40,372 bases of DNA from Pseudomonadota bacterium (GCA_029977665.1 JAPOKK010000006.1:1-40372); one strand, 5' to 3'. Shown: positions 15,479 through 24,414, counted from the first letter of the stretch. Made by a program: numbers and translations. The notes: generated by a model from the letters alone, not told the origin.

Positions 15479-15901
15479 GTGATCCCGGAATCAGCTTCCC
15501 CGCGGGCCTCGCGCCCCGCTCGCTCGCTACCCCCGGCGGAGCTCGCCGCCGGCGCCCTGCGGACGTTCTTCAATATTGCGGCCGCCTGGCGCCTCGATGC
15601 CGAGCAGGCGATGCGGCTGCTCGGGCTGAGCTCGCGCAGTACCTACTTCAAATGGAAAAAGGACCCGGCCGGCGCCCGCCTCACGCCGGACACGCTCGAA
15701 CGCCTGTCCTACGTGTTCGGAATCTACAAGGCGCTGCAGATCCTCCTGCCGCGTGCGGACGCGGCGGATGACTGGGTGCACCGGCCCAACGATGCGCCGC
15801 CGTTCAACGGCCGTCCGGTGCTGGAGCGCATGCTGGGCGGCCAGGTGGCCGATCTCTACGTGGTGCGCCAGTACCTCGATGCGCAGCGCGGCTGGTCGTG
15901 A
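15479..15901 (+). CDS. Xre/MbcA/ParS-type antitoxin
   Basis: This 140-residue protein begins at GTG 15479, the only suitable in-frame start. The N-terminal half holds a helix-turn-helix of the Xre-antitoxin type (AWRLDAEQAMRLLGLSSRST then YFKWKKDP, LTPDTLERLSYVFGIYKALQ). The C-terminal half is the toxin-binding MbcA/ParS (DUF2384) domain (NDAPPFNGRPVLERMLGG then VADLYVVRQYLDAQRGW). It neutralises the RES toxin encoded next and probably represses the operon through the palindrome just upstream. The stop overlaps the toxin start by GTGA. Confidence 0.88.
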   Translation: MIPESASPRASRPARSLPPAELAAGALRTFFNIAAAWRLDAEQAMRLLGLSSRSTYFKWKKDPAGARLTPDTLERLSYVFGIYKALQILLPRADAADDWVHRPNDAPPFNGRPVLERMLGGQVADLYVVRQYLDAQRGWS

Positions 15902-16596
15902 AGCCACCGCTCGCCCACGTGTGCTGGCGCCCCAGCTGGCGCCTGGTCTCGAGTCGATTCCCGCCGACGGGACTGTTCGACCGGGTCGCCGACCCGGCCG
16001 ATCTCGAAGCGGTGTTCCAGGTCGAGAGCCTGACCAACGATCGCCTGCGCGACGCCACCGGCGACATCGCGCTGGTACCCCCCGCCGACCGCGTCAGCGG
16101 CCCCGGCACGAGTCCGATCATGGCCGCTTTCACGCATCTCAACCGGCAGGGCAGCCGTTTCACGGACGGCAGCTTCGGTGTCTACTACGCGGCGTACTCC
16201 CTCGCCACGGCGATTGCGGAAACAGCCTGGCACCGCGGGCGTTTTCTCGCCGCGACGCGAGAGCCGCCGATCGAGATCGACATGCGCGCCTACGCCGCGG
16301 ACCTCGACGCCGAGCTGCACGACATCCGCGGCGAGCGCGCCGCCTGGCATAGCGTCTACGATCCCGATCCGGCAGCCTACGGTGCCGGCCAGGCCCTCGC
16401 GCGCAGCTTGCGTGAAGCCGGATCCAACGGCATCGTCTACGACAGCGTGCGCGACGCCGGCGGCGAGTGTGTCGCGGTCTTCCGCCCGCCGGTGCTCGGC
16501 CCGGCGCGCCAACGCGGTCACTACTGCTACGTGTGGGACGGCGAGGCGATTGTCGGCGTATACGAGAAGAAGGCGTACAAGCCGGTCTCTCGCTAG
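15898..16596 (+). CDS. RES-domain toxin
   Basis: This 232-residue RES-family toxin starts at GTG 15898, overlapping the antitoxin stop by 4 nt. Family marks are an N-terminal Arg (CWRPSWRL), GSFGVYYAAYSLATAIAETA with Tyr 96/97 and Glu 108, and SNGIVYDSVRDAGGECVAVF with Ser 183. These are the Arg/Tyr/Glu/Ser set of the ADP-ribosyltransferase-like fold. Studied RES toxins degrade NAD+ (MbcT, RES-Xre) or modify nucleotide-synthesis enzymes (ParT). All key positions appear intact, so the pair is probably functional. Confidence 0.9.
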   Translation: MKPPLAHVCWRPSWRLVSSRFPPTGLFDRVADPADLEAVFQVESLTNDRLRDATGDIALVPPADRVSGPGTSPIMAAFTHLNRQGSRFTDGSFGVYYAAYSLATAIAETAWHRGRFLAATREPPIEIDMRAYAADLDAELHDIRGERAAWHSVYDPDPAAYGAGQALARSLREAGSNGIVYDSVRDAGGECVAVFRPPVLGPARQRGHYCYVWDGEAIVGVYEKKAYKPVSR

Positions 16597-16630
16597 GCCC
16601 GGCGCAGGGCGCGCAGCGTCCAGCTTGCGC

Positions 16631-19414
16631 TCAGTGCCGCGCGCGGCGGTGGCCGCGCACGACGAGTCCCCCCAGCGCGCTCAGCAGCAGCCAGGCGCCG
16701 GCCGGCAGCGGCACGGCGGACACGGTGGTCAGGCGCACGATGTCGCCGCCGGCGCCGTCGAGGTAGACGATCTCGAACACGGCGAGACCGGCGTCGACGA
16801 ACTGGCCGTTGGCGAAGATGCCGTTGATGTCGCTCGCCAGCAGCACGTCGAAGCTCTCGCCGACCAGCGGCACGTAACCGCCGATGAGGTCGACGGCGAG
16901 CTCGCCGCCAAGCAGCGCGCTGCCGGTGATCGACAGGACGTCGAAGTCACCGAGGCCCGCAATCTCGATCAGCAGTTCACCCGCTGCGCCCTGGCTGAAG
17001 TCGCCGTCGATGGTGAGCGTGCCGGGCGAGCTGCCGGGGCCGACGACGCCGGCATTGTTGTCGACGTCGCCGATGATGGTGCCGCTGCCGGAGAGCGTGC
17101 CGCCGTCGACGATGAGCGTGCGGTTGGCGATGTCGAACACGCTCTCGACGACCGTGGCGCCGGCGGTCTGATGGTAGTCGTCGATGCTTTTGATGCCGCC
17201 GGCACCGAGTGCCTGCACGAGTCCGCGATTGACGAACCCGAGTGCGTTCGGATCGATGACGAGGGCACTGGCGCCATCGGCGACGATCGTGCCGTCGTTC
17301 CGCATTCCGCCGCTGTTATCGAGCAGGCGGCCGGCACCCCGCACCGTGAGGTCGGCACCGATGGTGGTCACGGTATTGTTGTTGATCAGCCGGCTCGAAC
17401 CGTTGCCGCCGAGAACGACGGTGCCATTACCGCCGAGGGTCTGTGCACCGTTGAAGAGCAGGCTGGTCAGGTTGCCGGTGCTGTACAGCGACCAGGTACC
17501 GTTGACGGTCAGGCCGTTGACGACCGTGTTGCTGATATTGTTCGCCTGCGCCACGTCGCCGTTGACGGTCATGCCGTTCAGCGTCGACGAGTGGATGTCG
17601 GCGACGACCCCGCCGGCGATGTCGAGCGTGCCGTTGTTCAGCGTCACACCGCTCGCAAAGAGCGCCGAACCGCTTTCGATCTCGACCGCGTTGTTCAGAT
17701 CGAACACCCCGTTGATCAGCCGCAGGCCGCCGCTGCCGGTGGCACGCAGCACGCCGTTCTGCACGAAGCCCTGGCCGTTCGGGTCGATTTCGAGCGCGTT
17801 GCCGCCCTCGGCGATGATCGTGCCCTGGTTGACGAGGCCGCCGGTGTTGTCGAGCAGGCGGCCGGCGCCGCGCACCGTCATGCCGGGGCCGATGGTGGTG
17901 ATGGTGTTGTTGTTGATCAGGCGATTGGCGCTGTTGTCGCCCATGACGACGGTGCCGGTGCCGCCGAGGGTCTGTGCGCCGTTGAAGAACAGGCTGGTAA
18001 GGTTGCCGGTGCTGTTCAGCGACCAGGTGCCGTTGACGGTCAGGCCGTTGAGGATGGTGTTGGTCACGTTGTTTGCCTGGGCAACGTCACCGTTGATGAC
18101 CAGGTTGTTCAGGTTCGACGGAAAGATCTGCGCGACGACGCCGGCGGCGATGTCGAGCGTGCCGTTGTTGAGCGTCGCGCCGCTGACGAACAGCGCGGAA
18201 CCCGTCTCGACCTCGACCGCGTTGTTCAGATCGAACGTCCCGTTGATCAGCTGCAGGCCGCCGCTGCCGGTGGCGCGCAGCACACCGTTCTGCACGAAGC
18301 CCTGGCCGTTAGGATCGATCTCGAGCACGTTGCCGCCCTCGGCAATGATCGTGCCCTGGTTATCGAGACCGCCGGTATTGTTGAGCAGGCGCCCGGCGCC
18401 GCGCAGCGTCACGCCGGGGCCGATCGTCGTGACGGTGTTGTTGTTGATCACGCGGTTGGCGCTGTTGTCGCCCATTAAGATGGTGCCGGTGCCGCTCACC
18501 GTCTGCGCGCCGTTGAAGAACAGGCTGGTGAGGTTGCCGGTGCTGTTCAGCGACCAGGTACCGTTGTGCAACAGGCCGTTCTGGATCGTGACCTGGGTAT
18601 TGTTGGCCTGTTCGACGCTACCCAGGTTCGTGACCCCGTCGAGGGTCGATGCGCTGATGTTGAACACGCCGTTGCCGAGCGTGCTCAGCGTGCCGCCGTT
18701 GATGGTCGCGCCGCTGACGGTGACGCGACTCTGATCCGCCGCTCGAATTTCGCCGCCGGTGTTGTCGAACGTGCCATTGACGATCGAGAGTCCGCCGCTG
18801 CCTTCGGCGACCATCAGGCCGTCGTTGTCGACGCCCTGGCCGTTCGGGTCGACGACCAGCGCGTTGCTGCCCTGCTGGCGGATGGTCGAGCGATTCCACA
18901 GCCCGCCCGTATTGTCGAGCAGGCGTCCGGCGCCGCGAATTTCGTGACCGAAGCCGTTGCCGTGCTGCAGCACGGTGTTGTTGGTCGTAATGCGGTTGTT
19001 GCCATTGTCCGACATCACGATCGCGCCGCGCCCGGCGACCGTCTGCGCGCCGACGAAGGAGAGCGTGGTCAGGTTGCCGCTGCTCTCGAGGTTGAAATGA
19101 CCGTCATTGAGAAAGCCGCCACCGGTGATGCTGAGCATGCGGTTGTTCTGCAGCGTGATGCTGTCGGCGATCTGGCTGAGGCCGAACTCGGAGAGGGTCA
19201 GCGCGTTGATGATGGCGTTGACATCGATGGTGACGTGTTCGAGGCGCGTGACGTCGGTGACGAAGACGTTGTCACCAGCGCTCGGTACGCCGCCGTTCCA
19301 GTTACCGGGCGCCGACCACAGGCCGATGTGCACGCCCCAGGTGATGTCGGCGGCGGTGACGGGACCGGCGCAGGCGGCGAGGATGGCAACGGTGAGGGGG
19401 CGACGGACTCGCAT
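16631..19414 (-). CDS. Large repeat-built PEP-CTERM (VPLP-type) surface protein, 927 aa
   Basis: This is an exported protein beginning MRVRRPLTVAILAACAGPVT with cleavage near AA-DIT. After a short N-terminal part (SAPGNWNGGVPSAGDNVFVT, as in many autotransporter-like beta-helix proteins) it contains about four copies of a 177-180 residue unit. Each unit carries NLTSLFFNGAQT, INNNTVTTIG, RGAGRLLDNTGGL and DPNGQGFVQNG. The composition (Gly, Asn, Thr, Val) suits a long parallel beta-helix. A C-terminal domain with GPGSSPGTLTIDGDF, typical of autotransporter passenger ends, follows. It closes with VPLPAGAWLLLSALGGLVV and RGHRRARH, a PEP-CTERM-type tail rather than a beta-barrel. AGGAGG precedes the start, and a CRP-type site lies upstream. 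It is probably an adhesin or matrix protein. Confidence 0.88.
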   Translation of the reverse strand: MRVRRPLTVAILAACAGPVTAADITWGVHIGLWSAPGNWNGGVPSAGDNVFVTDVTRLEHVTIDVNAIINALTLSEFGLSQIADSITLQNNRMLSITGGGFLNDGHFNLESSGNLTTLSFVGAQTVAGRGAIVMSDNGNNRITTNNTVLQHGNGFGHEIRGAGRLLDNTGGLWNRSTIRQQGSNALVVDPNGQGVDNDGLMVAEGSGGLSIVNGTFDNTGGEIRAADQSRVTVSGATINGGTLSTLGNGVFNISASTLDGVTNLGSVEQANNTQVTIQNGLLHNGTWSLNSTGNLTSLFFNGAQTVSGTGTILMGDNSANRVINNNTVTTIGPGVTLRGAGRLLNNTGGLDNQGTIIAEGGNVLEIDPNGQGFVQNGVLRATGSGGLQLINGTFDLNNAVEVETGSALFVSGATLNNGTLDIAAGVVAQIFPSNLNNLVINGDVAQANNVTNTILNGLTVNGTWSLNSTGNLTSLFFNGAQTLGGTGTVVMGDNSANRLINNNTITTIGPGMTVRGAGRLLDNTGGLVNQGTIIAEGGNALEIDPNGQGFVQNGVLRATGSGGLRLINGVFDLNNAVEIESGSALFASGVTLNNGTLDIAGGVVADIHSSTLNGMTVNGDVAQANNISNTVVNGLTVNGTWSLYSTGNLTSLLFNGAQTLGGNGTVVLGGNGSSRLINNNTVTTIGADLTVRGAGRLLDNSGGMRNDGTIVADGASALVIDPNALGFVNRGLVQALGAGGIKSIDDYHQTAGATVVESVFDIANRTLIVDGGTLSGSGTIIGDVDNNAGVVGPGSSPGTLTIDGDFSQGAAGELLIEIAGLGDFDVLSITGSALLGGELAVDLIGGYVPLVGESFDVLLASDINGIFANGQFVDAGLAVFEIVYLDGAGGDIVRLTTVSAVPLPAGAWLLLSALGGLVVRGHRRARH
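17450..19090 (-). repeat. Long in-frame tandem repeats, period 531 bp
   Basis: Anchor sequences recur at 17450, 17981 and 18512 (exactly 531 bp, 177 codons apart) and at 19052 (540 bp further). The two inner units are very alike at DNA level. The unit nearest the N-terminus is clearly diverged. The pattern shows duplication inside the surface-protein gene with the frame kept. Confidence 0.85.
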
Positions 19415-19497
19415 GACGGCAAGACCTCCTGTTTTGCTGACGGGCGGCGCGGACGCCATGGACAAACCCGAGGCTGCCTGCCAGGCGGGTTAATTTA

Positions 19498-19513
19498 TGT
19501 GAGGCATTTCACA
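19498..19513 (-). promoter_or_regulatory. Consensus CRP-type binding site
   Basis: TGTGA-GGCATT-TCACA matches both half-sites of the CRP/Vfr/Clp consensus exactly, with the standard 6-nt spacer. It lies 84-99 nt before the start of the large repeat protein and downstream of the nitrilase stop, so the repeat protein is the likely target. Confidence 0.6.
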
Positions 19514-19560
19514 CTTTTCCGGGACGCAACGTTTTGTGCCAGTTCGGCGTTGCCGGGTGC

Positions 19561-20439
19561 TCAGGCCCTGGCGAGGTGGCGTTGCTGGCCGTCCCAGTCA
19601 CGGTGGTTGAAGACCTGGCCGTGCGCGCGCACGTGGGCGAGGTGGGCGAGGTCGAGTTCGGCGATGACCCACTGCGGGTGGTTCAGCGGGCCGCTGGCGA
19701 GCAGGCCGTCGCTGGGGAAGCCATGGTCGACCGGCGTGTAGACGGCGGCGAAGCCGACGTTGGTATCGATGGCCTCCGACCACGCGCACTCGCCGATGGT
19801 CGGCGATTGCACCACGAAACACTGGTTCTCCAGTGCGCGCGCCTGGCAGCCGATGCGCACGCGGTTGAAGCCGGCCATGGTGTCGGTGCAGCTCGGTACC
19901 AGGATCAGGTCGGCGCCCCGTTCGACCTGGTGGCGCGCGAGCAAGGGGAATTCGCTGTCGTAGCAGACGTTGACGGCGACCTTGCCGAAGTCGCAGTCGA
20001 AGACCGCCAGGCCGGCGCCTGCGCTGACCTGCCACTGTTCGTTCTCGAAGCGCGTCATCTGCAGCTTCTCCTGGAACGCGTGCCGCCCGTCTGGCCAGAA
20101 GAAATGCGCGCGGTTACGGTACTCGCTGCCGACGCGTACGGGGTAGCTGCCGGCGCACACGTGTACCCGGTGGCGGCGTGCGAGCGTGGCGAACAGTGCG
20201 AGGAAGTCCGGCAGCGTACCCTGCAGCGCGTCGAGTTGGCGCGGCAGCGAGCCATAGACTTCGGCGCCGAAGATGGCCGTGATCTCGATGCTGAAGTACT
20301 CGGGGAACAGCAGCAGGTTCGCGCCGGCACGGGCCGCTTCGTCGACCCACGCCGAGACCTTGGCGCTGAAGTGTTCCCAGCTCTCGAGGAACTCCACCGG
20401 GTACTGCGCACTCGCGACCGTGACCGCGCTCGTGCTCAC
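19561..20439 (-). CDS. Carbon-nitrogen hydrolase (nitrilase superfamily)
   Basis: This 292-residue cytoplasmic amidase/nitrilase-fold enzyme starts at the GTG ending at 20439. The catalytic triad is visible: Glu 47 in LLLFPEYFS, Lys 125 in FQEKLQMTRFE and Cys 159 in VNVCYDSEFP. It hydrolyses a C-N bond of an amide or nitrile; the substrate is unknown. The gene overlaps the preceding acetyltransferase gene by GTGA. Fused GNAT-carbon-nitrogen hydrolase proteins are known in other bacteria, so the two products probably act together. It is third in the operon KSI-like, GNAT, hydrolase. Confidence 0.9.
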   Translation of the reverse strand: MSTSAVTVASAQYPVEFLESWEHFSAKVSAWVDEAARAGANLLLFPEYFSIEITAIFGAEVYGSLPRQLDALQGTLPDFLALFATLARRHRVHVCAGSYPVRVGSEYRNRAHFFWPDGRHAFQEKLQMTRFENEQWQVSAGAGLAVFDCDFGKVAVNVCYDSEFPLLARHQVERGADLILVPSCTDTMAGFNRVRIGCQARALENQCFVVQSPTIGECAWSEAIDTNVGFAAVYTPVDHGFPSDGLLASGPLNHPQWVIAELDLAHLAHVRAHGQVFNHRDWDGQQRHLARA

Positions 20440-21038
20440 AGGGCCTTCTCCCAGAACACCATGGGCTTGGCGCTGGGCGCTTGTTCGTCGAGATCCTGCC
20501 ATTCGTACTCGGTCACGAGATCCGCGCGACGCCGGTAGCCGAAGCGTTCCCACACGGCGTCCAGTGGCACGTAGTCGGGCGGCCGGCGCGGGTGGTCGTC
20601 CGCGCGCACCACGGCGCAGAACACCATGCGGCGGCAGCGTCCGAGCGAGCGTGCGTGTGCTTCGCGCCGCTCGAAGAACGCGCGGTAGATGCCGCGCCCG
20701 CGCCAGGCCGGAAGCAGCACCGACTCGCCGCCGTAGAACACCGTCGCCGGCTCGATGCCTGCAGCTCTGAACGGCGCCTGGAACTCTGTCGTTTCGGCAT
20801 CCAGCGGCAGGCCGGTCGAGGCGCCGACGATTTCGCCTTCGGCGAGTGCGAGCACGACGACGCTGTCGGGACACTCGAGGTAGGTGCGCAGGTAGTTGCG
20901 CTCGTAGTCGAGCGAGCCGTCGTAGAGATACGGGAAGTCGCGGAAGACCGTGATGCGCAGGCGCGCGAGGTCGTTCACGCACCCATGCAGTTGCGCATCG
21001 CGCCCGGTGAGGACGCGGATCTCGGGCAAGCCTTCCAC
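20436..21038 (-). CDS. GNAT-family N-acetyltransferase
   Basis: This is a 200-residue protein with a GNAT core. VVVLALAEGEIVGASTGLPL is the central strand pair, and GGESVLLPAWRGRGIYRAFF carries the acetyl-CoA pyrophosphate-binding motif (R-G-R-G). The C-terminal part (RRMVFCAVVRADDHPRRPPD, then YVPLDAVWERFGYRRR) continues the fold. It probably acetylates an amine or peptide that the coupled carbon-nitrogen hydrolase also handles; that is inference from the 4-nt overlap and known fusions. It starts 6 nt after the KSI-like gene stop. Confidence 0.85.
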   Translation of the reverse strand: MEGLPEIRVLTGRDAQLHGCVNDLARLRITVFRDFPYLYDGSLDYERNYLRTYLECPDSVVVLALAEGEIVGASTGLPLDAETTEFQAPFRAAGIEPATVFYGGESVLLPAWRGRGIYRAFFERREAHARSLGRCRRMVFCAVVRADDHPRRPPDYVPLDAVWERFGYRRRADLVTEYEWQDLDEQAPSAKPMVFWEKAL

Positions 21039-21044
21039 GACCGC

Positions 21045-21452
21045 TCAGCCGCCGACCTGTTCGACCCAGTTGGGCAGGTTGTAATAGTTCGTCACGCGCG
21101 CCACGCGGCCGTCGCGCACTTCGAAGAACGCGCCGGCCGGCAGGCGGTAGCGCTGTCCGCGGGCTTCGGGCAGGCCCTCGTCAGTGGCGAGGTACTCGCC
21201 GTTGACGACGAACTCGGCGGCGGCGCGGGTGCCGTCGTCGGTCGCCATCACGACGATGTCTTCGAGTCGCTCGCGGTAGCAGCGGTTCATGTGCTGCATG
21301 AACGCGGCGAAGGCGGCTTTGCCGGTCTCGCTCTCGCCCTGGTTGATGTCGTGGACGACGTCGTCGCTCAACAGGGCGAGAAAACTGTCCATATCGGCGG
21401 CGTTGAACGCCGCGTAATAGCGCTCGATGAGCGTCAGGGTCTGCTCGCGCAT
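21045..21452 (-). CDS. Ketosteroid isomerase-like (NTF2-fold) protein
   Basis: The product is 135 residues starting MREQTLTLIERYYAAFNAAD, with GGAGG a few nt before the ATG. It is an NTF2-fold protein of the ketosteroid-isomerase-related type: DMDSFLALLSDDVVHDINQG, an invariant-looking GKAAFAAFMQHMNRCY segment, then FEVRDGRVARVTNYYNLPNW. The active-site acids cannot be assigned with confidence. It is first in a three-gene operon with a GNAT and a carbon-nitrogen hydrolase. Reaction unknown. Confidence 0.82.
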   Translation of the reverse strand: MREQTLTLIERYYAAFNAADMDSFLALLSDDVVHDINQGESETGKAAFAAFMQHMNRCYRERLEDIVVMATDDGTRAAAEFVVNGEYLATDEGLPEARGQRYRLPAGAFFEVRDGRVARVTNYYNLPNWVEQVGG

Positions 21453-21599
21453 GGGGCCTCCGGATGACGCGATACCGGCGCGGGGTGGCCGGCGGGGCGC
21501 CATGATAGCGCGTCGGCACGGACTTCTGACGCCGATCAACACACTTACGCGGCCGCGCGCCATGCTCAAAAGGTCTGACGAGCAACGGGAGAATTCAGG

Positions 21600-22493
21600 A
21601 TGAAGACCGCTTCCCAGCTACCCGCACTTCTACTGCTTGCAGCGCTCGGCTGCACCGCGCACGCCGGCGAGTTCCGTACCCTCGCCGCGCTCGAGGCCAG
21701 TGCCTCGGGCAGCCCCGGTGACGTGGCCAACCGTGGCTATCTCGAAGAGGCGTTGCGCATCGACAGCGTTCACGCTGCCGGGCCGGCCGGCAACAGCGCG
21801 AGCCTCGCCAGCCGGGTCGATTTCGCACGCGGCGCGCTGGCCATCGGTGGCGACTCGAACAACGCCTATGCGGCGGCGGAAGATCGCTACCTGGGAGCGA
21901 ACGCGACCGGTGTCGTCGCGCTGCGCGAGACCTTGAGCGTGGTCCTGCCCGCGGGTTTCTATGCCGACGCGCTCAGCGTGCGCGTGCCGACGCGCGTGAC
22001 CGGCTCCATCGCCACGAGCGGCCCGGCGGAGGGGCTGAACTTCGTCAACGGCCTGGTGCGCTGGGACCTGTCGCTGTTCAACATCAGCGGCGCGGGTGGG
22101 CCGGGCACCAGTCATACGAACGACACCGGTTTCGTCAGTCGTACCGACAGCATCGCGGTCAACGAGCTCGTCGACCTCGTCGCCGAACTGGTACCTGCCG
22201 GCACCGACCTGGCCGTGGACACGACGTTCGAGTTTCAGCTCGACGCGCAGCTCTGGGTCATCCGTAACGAGTCGTTCTCGCCGTTCGCGCCGAACAGCAC
22301 CGACGTCGACTTCGCCAGCACGCTGCGCTTCCTCGCCGTCGAGACCCCGTTCGGGCTGTCCTACGATTCCGCCTCCGGCGTGTTCCTGAGTGCCGTGCCC
22401 TTGCCGCCGGCCATCGCCGTCCTCGGCTTGCCGGTGCTGGTGTTAGCGCGCGCCGGCGTACGCCGGCGCGCTGTCAGGCCGGCCGCAGGGTGA
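21600..22493 (+). CDS. PEP-CTERM (VPLP-type) protein, 297 aa
   Basis: The signal peptide ([20 protein letters not shown] then HAGEF) and C-terminal tail ([20 protein letters not shown] followed by GVRRR) mark an exported, exosortase-type substrate. The body is beta-rich with Asn/Ser/Thr ([36 protein letters not shown]) and has no recognised domain. The tail is less regular than the others (a second Pro in the helix), so sorting is probable rather than certain. GGGAG lies about 9 nt before ATG 21600. The 3' end overlaps the convergent gene by 20 nt and includes a near-perfect palindrome. Confidence 0.72.
   Translation: MKTASQLPALLLLAALGCTAHAGEFRTLAALEASASGSPGDVANRGYLEEALRIDSVHAAGPAGNSASLASRVDFARGALAIGGDSNNAYAAAEDRYLGANATGVVALRETLSVVLPAGFYADALSVRVPTRVTGSIATSGPAEGLNFVNGLVRWDLSLFNISGAGGPGTSHTNDTGFVSRTDSIAVNELVDLVAELVPAGTDLAVDTTFEFQLDAQLWVIRNESFSPFAPNSTDVDFASTLRFLAVETPFGLSYDSASGVFLSAVPLPPAIAVLGLPVLVLARAGVRRRAVRPAAG
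22448..22471. terminator. GC palindrome at convergent gene ends
   Basis: Arms of 11 bp (GCGCGCCGGCG-type) flank TA at the 3' end of the PEP-CTERM gene, just beyond the convergent gene's stop. It may terminate the minus-strand transcript. The minimal loop makes this uncertain. Confidence 0.3.
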
Positions 22494-24414
22494 CTTCGGT
22501 GCGGCCGTCGAGGGCGAGGTCGAGACGCGCGCGTCCCACCTCGTCGGCGCGCACCAGGCGTTCGCGCCCGCCTTCGTATAGGCGGTACTCGGCGCCCGGC
22601 CGCAGGCGTTCGATGCCGACGCGCTGCGTGCCCGCCCCACGTCCCGGGTAGAGCACGAGTTCGAGACCCGTGCCGTCGCTCCAGGCCTTGGCGACGAGCA
22701 CGTCCGGGTAGTTGGCCTCGGCGAGCAGCGGCCCGCGCCGCGTCGATTCCGGCGGCGGCGGGGTGAAGCTGCGACGGAAGTCGCCGCAGCGCATGAGTTT
22801 CGCCTCGATCGCCCACACGTTGGCCAGGTTGGAAGCCTCGCGGTAGCCGATCGCGCCGTCCTGCTCGTAACGTCCGCAGTCCTCGTCCATCGCGCGCAGC
22901 GCGGCGTCGGCCAGTTCGTCGTCACCGAACTCGCGCGCGCAGATGCCGACCGCGGCATAGGCGAAGAGCTTGCCGGGGCGGTAATGACCGGGGTCGATGG
23001 TGTCGATGAACGACATCGCCTCGCGCGGAATGCTCAGGCGCGTTTCGCCGGCGGCGTTCTCGGCGAGGCAGAACGCGAGTTCCTTGCGGCCGACCGCCCA
23101 TAGCCGCCGCGCGAGTGCTGGCGAGAAGACGTTGGCGAAGAAGGCGAAGCCCGCCTCGCCGTTGTAGAACGGCATCTCGAGGCCGGTCCAGTACGAGCGC
23201 AGGCCGACGATCGATCCCTTGCCGTCGACGAATTCGCGCTCGAGCATGTCCAGCCATTGCGGCAGCACCGCCTGTACATAGCGGCTGCCGAACACGGCGT
23301 CGTGCGCGGCGAGCGAACCCATGCCGTACATGTTGCACACCGGGTAGACCCAGTTCGGCTCGCACGGGTAGAGGCAGTAGTCGGAGCGCCGATGATTCGC
23401 CGCGACCGATTCGGCCAGCGTATGCGCGTCGTGCGCGTAGGCGGTGCGCTCGTTGAGACGGAACGTCAGGCTGCCGGGTTCGCCGTAGCGGCGGTCACCG
23501 GAGTTCAGCATGTACTGGTTGACGTGCATGCCGAACCAGCCCGTCAGCATGATGTTGTCTTTCGCGGCCGGATCGAAGTTCGAGAAGTTGAAGTGTCCCC
23601 ACATCGACTCCAGCACCCAGTAGTCCCACACGCGTTTGATCAGGTAGGTCTCGATGAGATTGCGCTGGGCCTGGCCGAGGTAGCCGCTGAAGCTCGGCGT
23701 GTAGAGGCCCTGCACCATGCCGAGCGCGAAGCCGAGATGATTGATCTGGTAGCGCAGCGCGGCAGGCTGGAACTGATCGATGATGGTGTAACCGGCGTAT
23801 TCGCCGACCGGCTGCAGGGCGCGGTCGAGCGCATAGCGCACGGCGCCCAGCTGCGCTTCGCTGAGTTCGCGCGCGGCCATCTCGGGCGTTGCTGCCGCGC
23901 GTTCGTTGACCTCGCCGATGGATTCGGCGAAGAAGCCTTCGCGTGCAGCGAGGCGTGCGGCGTCGGCAACGCGGCGCTGGTATCCGCGGTACTGCAACCA
24001 GGCGAACACGGCCGCCGCGGCCGCAGGCGCGAGCCAGGCCGCCGGCGGCCACACACTGGGGCCGGCGAGCGCGCCGGCGAGCGCCGCGGCGCCGAGCCAC
24101 ACGCCGAGCGGGGCTACCACCATGCCGGCCCAGAACCAGGCGATTATCGAGAGCCAGAACAGGCCGAGCGTGAGGGGCAGCAGCAGCAGGTGCCAGCCGC
24201 CGAGGGCAATGAAGCCGGCACCCGGCAACAGCAGACCGAGTCCCGCGGCCTGCCAGGCGGGGGCGAGGCCGAGCCAGCTCGGCGCGAGGCCGAGCAGTGC
24301 CAGCGCTCCGTAGATGAGCGCATTGCGGCGGTGACGTGCGGCCGTGACCGGCCCTTTCGTGCCCGATGGCAGCCCGAAGGTGCGTCCGAGGACTTCGTTT
24401 TCGATGACCGACAT
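22474..24414 (-). CDS. Linalool dehydratase/isomerase-like membrane protein
   Basis: The product is 646 residues starting [18 protein letters not shown]. Residues about 30-140 form four or so membrane helices. The remaining soluble part resembles linalool dehydratase/isomerase (Ldi) of Castellaniella. Shared features are [76 protein letters not shown], and above all [11 protein letters not shown]. That last motif places Cys 351 and Cys 360 nine residues apart, as the catalytic pair Cys171/Cys180 of Ldi. Ldi interconverts linalool, geraniol and myrcene. The homologue may act on an unsaturated alcohol, but membrane fusion and distance leave the substrate open. GGGGAG precedes the ATG; a small membrane-protein gene lies just upstream. 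Confidence 0.75.
   Translation of the reverse strand: MSVIENEVLGRTFGLPSGTKGPVTAARHRRNALIYGALALLGLAPSWLGLAPAWQAAGLGLLLPGAGFIALGGWHLLLLPLTLGLFWLSIIAWFWAGMVVAPLGVWLGAAALAGALAGPSVWPPAAWLAPAAAAAVFAWLQYRGYQRRVADAARLAAREGFFAESIGEVNERAAATPEMAARELSEAQLGAVRYALDRALQPVGEYAGYTIIDQFQPAALRYQINHLGFALGMVQGLYTPSFSGYLGQAQRNLIETYLIKRVWDYWVLESMWGHFNFSNFDPAAKDNIMLTGWFGMHVNQYMLNSGDRRYGEPGSLTFRLNERTAYAHDAHTLAESVAANHRRSDYCLYPCEPNWVYPVCNMYGMGSLAAHDAVFGSRYVQAVLPQWLDMLEREFVDGKGSIVGLRSYWTGLEMPFYNGEAGFAFFANVFSPALARRLWAVGRKELAFCLAENAAGETRLSIPREAMSFIDTIDPGHYRPGKLFAYAAVGICAREFGDDELADAALRAMDEDCGRYEQDGAIGYREASNLANVWAIEAKLMRCGDFRRSFTPPPPESTRRGPLLAEANYPDVLVAKAWSDGTGLELVLYPGRGAGTQRVGIERLRPGAEYRLYEGGRERLVRADEVGRARLDLALDGRTEVTLRPA

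Noticed and set aside
16178-18478. A 766-codon plus-strand open frame across the RES and repeat-protein genes
   Set aside because: It is the shadow of the repetitive minus-strand gene; its own repeats mirror those of the PEP-CTERM protein, and its start lies within the RES gene.
19526-19541. Sigma-54-like TGGCAC...TTGC on the minus strand before the repeat protein
   Set aside because: The spacer is six bases rather than five, which shifts the GG and GC elements out of the required register.
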